From positions 1-18,932 of the forward strand of contig CAMBGO010000017.1 in NCBI GenBank assembly GCA_945866165.1: 18,932 nt of DNA. The letters run 5' to 3'. The notes beneath the pieces are model-generated. The model saw nothing but the letters and a program-made list of their open reading frames with translations, ran no database searches and was not told the origin of the DNA. The stretch's first letter is position 1. Every line of letters starts with the position of its first letter. Below are positions 16,611 through 18,932 of this stretch, one piece after another. The position numbers and the translations under genes are program-made. Source of the stretch: Chitinophaga pinensis (lineage in GTDB: Bacteria; Bacteroidota; Bacteroidia; Chitinophagales; Chitinophagaceae).

Positions 16611-16773
16611 TTGCAAATAGTAGAAAGATTTACCCTTAAATAAATATACGAATTTTACCAGAATCTTGCACCGGTAGGCCTGGCAATTTCAAGTTGAGAA
16701 TCACAAAGCAAGTATTGTATGATATATTATCATGTGAATCTTTACTCATTTGTGGACTTAGTTTTATTACTGC

Positions 16774-16803
16774 TTTGATGCTCTTTTGTTTTTGATTAAT
16801 TTG
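16774..16803 (+). promoter_or_regulatory. Candidate Bacteroidota promoter for tcdA
   Basis: TTTG (16774-16777) and TTAATTTG (16796-16803) are separated by 18 nt, close to the Bacteroidota pattern of a -33 TTTG and a -7 TAnnTTTG. The -7 box has one mismatch, at its second position. Transcription would then start near 16810, right at the ATG (16811), implying a leaderless or nearly leaderless message. Confidence 0.3.
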
Positions 16804-16810
16804 CCTCCAT

Positions 16811-17533
16811 ATGAATGATATATCTTGGCTTTCGCGAACGACTTTATTAATAGGAGAAGAAGCATTGATGCATTTAACAACCCAGCATGTGATGGTTGTT
16901 GGACTTGGCGGGGTGGGGTCTTTTGCTGCTGAATTTATTGCTAGGAGTGGTATTGGTAAAATGACCATCATTGATGGTGATGTGGTTGATCCTACCAATA
17001 GGAATAGGCAGTTGCCTGCACTATCTACAAATCATGGTGTGTCTAAGGCCGAAATCATGGCAGAAAGATTAAAAGCCATCAATCCAGAGTTGGAGTTGAA
17101 TGTGGTACGTTCATTTGTAAATCCTGAAATGGTAGAAGAAAACCTTGCACTGCAACCCGACTACGTGATTGATGCGATTGATAGCATCACGCCTAAACTG
17201 ACTTTTCTCAGGATGGCATTCGAGAGAAAAATTCCTATTGTAAGCAGCATGGGCGCTGGGGCCAAGCTCGACCCTACACAGCTTCAAGTAGTGGATATTT
17301 CAAAAACGTATAATTGTCCTTTTGCTCAGCAGGTGCGAAAAAATCTCAAACAGCATCAAATTTACAGTGGCATCAAGGTTGTGTTCTCTCCGGAAAAACC
17401 GATTAAGGAAAGTTTGATGCTGACTGATGGTAAGAACTTCAAAAAATCTGCATATGGTACAATTTCTTATTTGCCTGCTGTATTTGGAGCTGTGGCTGCG
17501 TCGGTGGTGATAAGGGATTTGATTGGGAAGTAG
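16811..17533 (+). CDS. tcdA: tRNA threonylcarbamoyladenosine dehydratase (TcdA), E1-like
   Basis: This 240-residue ThiF/MoeB-type ATP-dependent enzyme begins like TcdA ('SWLSRTTLLIGEEALMHL'). The nucleotide-binding loop is 'GLGGVGS' (31-37), the strand-end acid motif 'DGDVVD' covers 55-60, and 'TNRNRQLPAL' (62-71) is characteristic of the TcdA branch. TcdA uses ATP to dehydrate N6-threonylcarbamoyladenosine at position 37 of ANN-decoding tRNAs to its cyclic form. The C-terminal hydrophobic segment 'YLPAVFGAVAASVVIRDLI' is also family-like. Length is slightly shorter than the E. coli protein. ThiF- or MoeB-type adenylation is the alternative, but no sulphur-carrier gene is nearby. The stop codon (17531-17533) is part of the first heptamer of the following array. 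Confidence 0.9.
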   Translation: MNDISWLSRTTLLIGEEALMHLTTQHVMVVGLGGVGSFAAEFIARSGIGKMTIIDGDVVDPTNRNRQLPALSTNHGVSKAEIMAERLKAINPELELNVVRSFVNPEMVEENLALQPDYVIDAIDSITPKLTFLRMAFERKIPIVSSMGAGAKLDPTQLQVVDISKTYNCPFAQQVRKNLKQHQIYSGIKVVFSPEKPIKESLMLTDGKNFKKSAYGTISYLPAVFGAVAASVVIRDLIGK

Positions 17534-17578
17534 TCAGAAGTCGGACGACAGACGTCAGAAATCAGAATTCAGATGTCA
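17530..17578 (+). repeat. Heptanucleotide array, left arm of inverted pair (array B-left)
   Basis: Seven in-phase 7-nt units of about GANNTCA run from the tcdA stop codon rightwards (for example GACGTCA, GAAATCA, GATGTCA). The first unit contains the TAG stop at 17531-17533. They are the reverse complement of the units at 17612-17660, giving an imperfect inverted repeat of about 42 nt per arm with roughly 30 nt between. About three quarters of the positions pair. Confidence 0.88.
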
Positions 17579-17611
17579 GGTATCCATTTAGCTGTTCATT
17601 ATTTTTTATCC

Positions 17612-17660
17612 TGTCGTCTTAATTCTGACTCCTGTCGTCTGACATCTGACGTCTATATTC
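17612..17660 (-). repeat. Heptanucleotide array, right arm of inverted pair (array B-right)
   Basis: Seven in-phase units of about TGACNTC occur on the plus strand (for example TTAATTC, TGACATC, TGACGTC). The last unit overlaps the stop codon (17659-17661) of the minus-strand 92-residue gene, whose sense strand is the GA-rich one. With the left arm it could fold into a long imperfect hairpin between two convergent genes and might act as a bidirectional transcript end; no T run like that of a classical terminator follows. Confidence 0.88.
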
Positions 17661-17937
17661 AATCAAATACAAACTCCATAAAATCCTCATTGATAATAGC
17701 CTCTCCATAAAATTGCAACATATAATTTGATTGTTGCAACAGTTGCATGGTAAGGAAGCTAGAAGTGAAATCACCTTTTCTCCAGATGTTGAAAAATGAT
17801 TTCTTTTCAGCCTGGTCTTGAGGTGATTGCATGATCATGTGGTGTAAGACAGAAATGGTATCATCACTCAGGTGATTGAAAACACCTTGTTCTAGCAATT
17901 TTCTGGTATGCTGGATAATGTCATATGATCTTCCCAT
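17659..17937 (-). CDS. Unrecognised 92-residue protein
   Basis: I do not recognise this protein. It has 92 residues, no signal peptide and no membrane segment, and is predicted to be mostly helical, with mixed charged and hydrophobic residues. The start is MGRSYDIIQHTRKLL and the end is acidic and aromatic (NEDFMEFVFD). Two Cys-free stretches rich in Gln, Met and Phe ('SFLTMQLLQQSNYMLQFYG') suggest a small soluble protein or protein-binding module. Its stop overlaps the last heptamer of array B-right. No partner gene is evident: tcdA converges on it, and the YkuK-like gene diverges from it over about 190 nt. Codon use matches the neighbours, which supports a real gene. Confidence 0.65.
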   Translation of the reverse strand: MGRSYDIIQHTRKLLEQGVFNHLSDDTISVLHHMIMQSPQDQAEKKSFFNIWRKGDFTSSFLTMQLLQQSNYMLQFYGEAIINEDFMEFVFD

Positions 17938-18124
17938 GATTATAAATTTAATACAAGTTTGTAATCAAATGTTACGGATTAATTAAACAGCCGTTACCAA
18001 AATGTGTAGCATTGTTTCATGTTAATAACTTGTGCATTCAATTGTTGCGAATCAGTGTTAAATTGAATGGGGGCGTAATGTGCATCTGGCAGCTGTTTTA
18101 AGGGTTATTTTAAAATCTTTTTTT

Positions 18125-18592
18125 ATGCAGAATCGGATGATGTTTAAAAGAATGTACTCTAACACGGAAGTTGATTTGGTGGAATACATCGAAACGTACT
18201 TGAATTCATTTCCTGAAACCGAAATCATGATTGGCTGCGATTCGCAGAATTATGCCGAAAGTACCATCTATGCAATTGTTGTGGCATTGTATAAAAAAGG
18301 TAAGGGTGCGCATTTGTTATATAGGAAATGGAAAAGCCCAAAGGAGTTTGTTCGCTCAAAGCGCTTGCTCACAGAAGTTTGGAATGCCATTGAGACGGCC
18401 GAATTAATGAAAGAAAATAATTTACCCAAACCTGCATGGATTGATATTGACCTTAATCCTGATCAGCGTTTTAAATCCAATGAAGTCTTTCGCCAAGCTG
18501 TTGGTATGGTTGAAGGAATGGGATACAAGGTTCGATACAAAACAATGGATCCGATGATTACCTATGCTGCGGATTATTTGATTAAGGTATAG
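18125..18592 (+). CDS. YkuK-type RNase H-like protein (DUF458)
   Basis: The protein has 155 residues from ATG 18125. An upstream GTG at 18080 would add 15 residues with no family character, and ATG 18137 or 18140 are also possible starts. The core begins with 'EIMIGCDSQNYAESTIYAIVVALYKKGKGAHLLY' across about 33-66, typical of the RNase H-like YkuK family; Asp39 in 'GCDSQN' is the likely first catalytic acid. 'AWIDIDLNP' (Asp107, Asp109) and the C-terminal 'TMDPMITYAADYLIK' follow the family layout. The family's activity is not established; nuclease-like activity is inferred from the fold. Its stop abuts a heptamer array. Confidence 0.8.
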   Translation: MQNRMMFKRMYSNTEVDLVEYIETYLNSFPETEIMIGCDSQNYAESTIYAIVVALYKKGKGAHLLYRKWKSPKEFVRSKRLLTEVWNAIETAELMKENNLPKPAWIDIDLNPDQRFKSNEVFRQAVGMVEGMGYKVRYKTMDPMITYAADYLIKV

Positions 18593-18619
18593 AGAGACGT
18601 AAGACATAAGATGTGAGGA
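18592..18619 (+). repeat. Heptanucleotide array, left arm (array C-left)
   Basis: Four in-phase units (for example GTAAGAC, ATAAGAT) start at the last base of the YkuK-like gene's stop codon. The 20-nt pattern ACGTRAGACATAAGATGTRA is found here (18597-18616) and, on the minus strand, immediately after the M14 peptidase stop (complement of 9744-9763). The sense strand of the gene is the GA-rich strand, as at the other arrays. Confidence 0.85.
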
Positions 18620-18661
18620 AATACAAGAAAACTTGAATCTTTATTACTTACCTTTAAGATA

Positions 18662-18731
18662 TTACATCTTACGAATCACATCTTAAGTCTTACATCTGAT
18701 TCCCGACTCCTGACGTCTTATTTCTTACATA
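18662..18731 (-). repeat. Heptanucleotide array, right arm (array C-right)
   Basis: Ten consecutive 7-nt units without a slip have consensus about TKACNTC on the plus strand (for example TTACATC three times if the near-copy TTACATA is counted, TCACATC, TGACGTC). It is inverted relative to array C-left across about 42 nt of AT-rich spacer. It ends 27 nt before the start codon of the broken small gene at 18759. Confidence 0.9.
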
Positions 18732-18758
18732 ATCCGAAAAAGATTTATTAAAAAACTT

Positions 18759-18932
18759 ATGAAAAACAACAAATACGTTTTATCCAGCCTGATTATTCTA
18801 TTTACAGGAGTATTTTATTTTACTTTACATGCTCAGCAAAAAAATGATACGCATCGTGCTAATTTTTCAGGCAAATAGAAATCCAAATAACCCATAACAA
18901 TCGGTGGAAATATTGTTTGTGCAAATGTAAAT
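18759..18932 (+). pseudogene. Small exported protein gene interrupted by two stop codons (partial)
   Basis: ATG 18759 opens a 39-residue frame with a good signal peptide (MKNNKYVLSSLIILF..., cleavage near 'LHAQ') and then 'KNDTHRANFSGK' before TAG (18876-18878). The same frame continues to the window end with only one more stop, TAA (18888-18890), reading 'KSK', stop, 'PITIGGNIVCANVN'. 'F-S-G-x-W' is a common start of small exported Bacteroidota domains, so the amber codon most simply replaces a tryptophan (TGG), and the ochre codon may replace a glutamate (GAA). The gene therefore looks decayed, unless the signal peptide alone is made as a 39-residue product. The 3' end lies beyond the window. 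Confidence 0.6.

Larger units (their letters stand above)
16488..16810. other. 323-nt divergent intergenic region
   Basis: This gap separates the minus-strand isomerase from the plus-strand tcdA gene. No coding sequence is supported; open frames reaching in from the right are antisense to tcdA. It must hold promoters for both genes. Two candidates are described separately: an 8-bp dyad at 16588-16610 and a Bacteroidota-type promoter at 16774-16803. The rest is AT-rich and featureless to my eye. Confidence 0.7.

Noticed and set aside
16666..16686. TTGC/GCAA arms around ACCGGT and AGGCCT
   Set aside because: Only four base pairs form before mismatches, so it is not a supported hairpin.
16636..16998. 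120-codon minus-strand open frame
   Set aside because: More than half of it is antisense to tcdA, whose motifs are clear; the translation has no family marks and runs into AT-rich intergenic DNA.
18080..18124. GTG start for the YkuK-like protein
   Set aside because: The extra 15 residues have no resemblance to the family, and an ATG is available at 18125.

Overview
The window looks like a chromosomal piece of an AT-rich Bacteroidota genome, most likely the Chitinophagaceae or a close relative. The evidence is a SusC/SusD outer-membrane pair, lipoproteins with Bacteroidota-style signal sequences, a DUF1573 protein, exported sugar enzymes, and few recognisable Shine-Dalgarno sites. The family assignment is inference from gene content. 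No rRNA, tRNA, CRISPR array, insertion sequence or prophage gene was seen.

Left part (1-8646): the 3' end of a SusC-type TonB-linked porin is followed by its SusD-like lipoprotein and a strong hairpin terminator. Next comes a very large lipoprotein of VCBS/FG-GAP repeats with an ASPIC/UnbV domain. A small DUF1573 lipoprotein lies on the opposite strand. Diverging from it is a lipoprotein vanadium-dependent haloperoxidase with all seven expected vanadate ligands, followed after 5 nt by an exported class C beta-lactamase-like serine hydrolase. This resembles a polysaccharide-utilisation-type uptake locus, but with no glycoside hydrolase or lyase in view.

Middle part (8650-16487): on the minus strand are a PfkB fructokinase-like kinase, a large exported M14 zinc carboxypeptidase-like protein, and an exported Gfo/Idh/MocA oxidoreductase. 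A plus-strand cytochrome c-PQQ sugar dehydrogenase fusion follows, then a minus-strand Tat-exported TIM-barrel sugar isomerase/epimerase. The last three could form a periplasmic sugar-oxidation set (inference).

Right part (16488-18932): this holds the tRNA modification enzyme TcdA, a 92-residue protein I do not recognise, a YkuK-type RNase H-like protein, and the start of a small exported protein whose frame is broken by two stop codons.

The most striking structure is a family of degenerate 7-nt tandem arrays at 9634-9766, 17530-17578, 17612-17660, 18592-18619 and 18662-18731. The phase is strict, the consensus is about TKACNTC (complement GANGTMA), and the unit sequence drifts. In four cases the array begins exactly at, or within 2 nt of, a gene's stop codon, always with the GA-rich strand as the sense strand. 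A separate GC-rich compound palindrome lies at 12588-12682.
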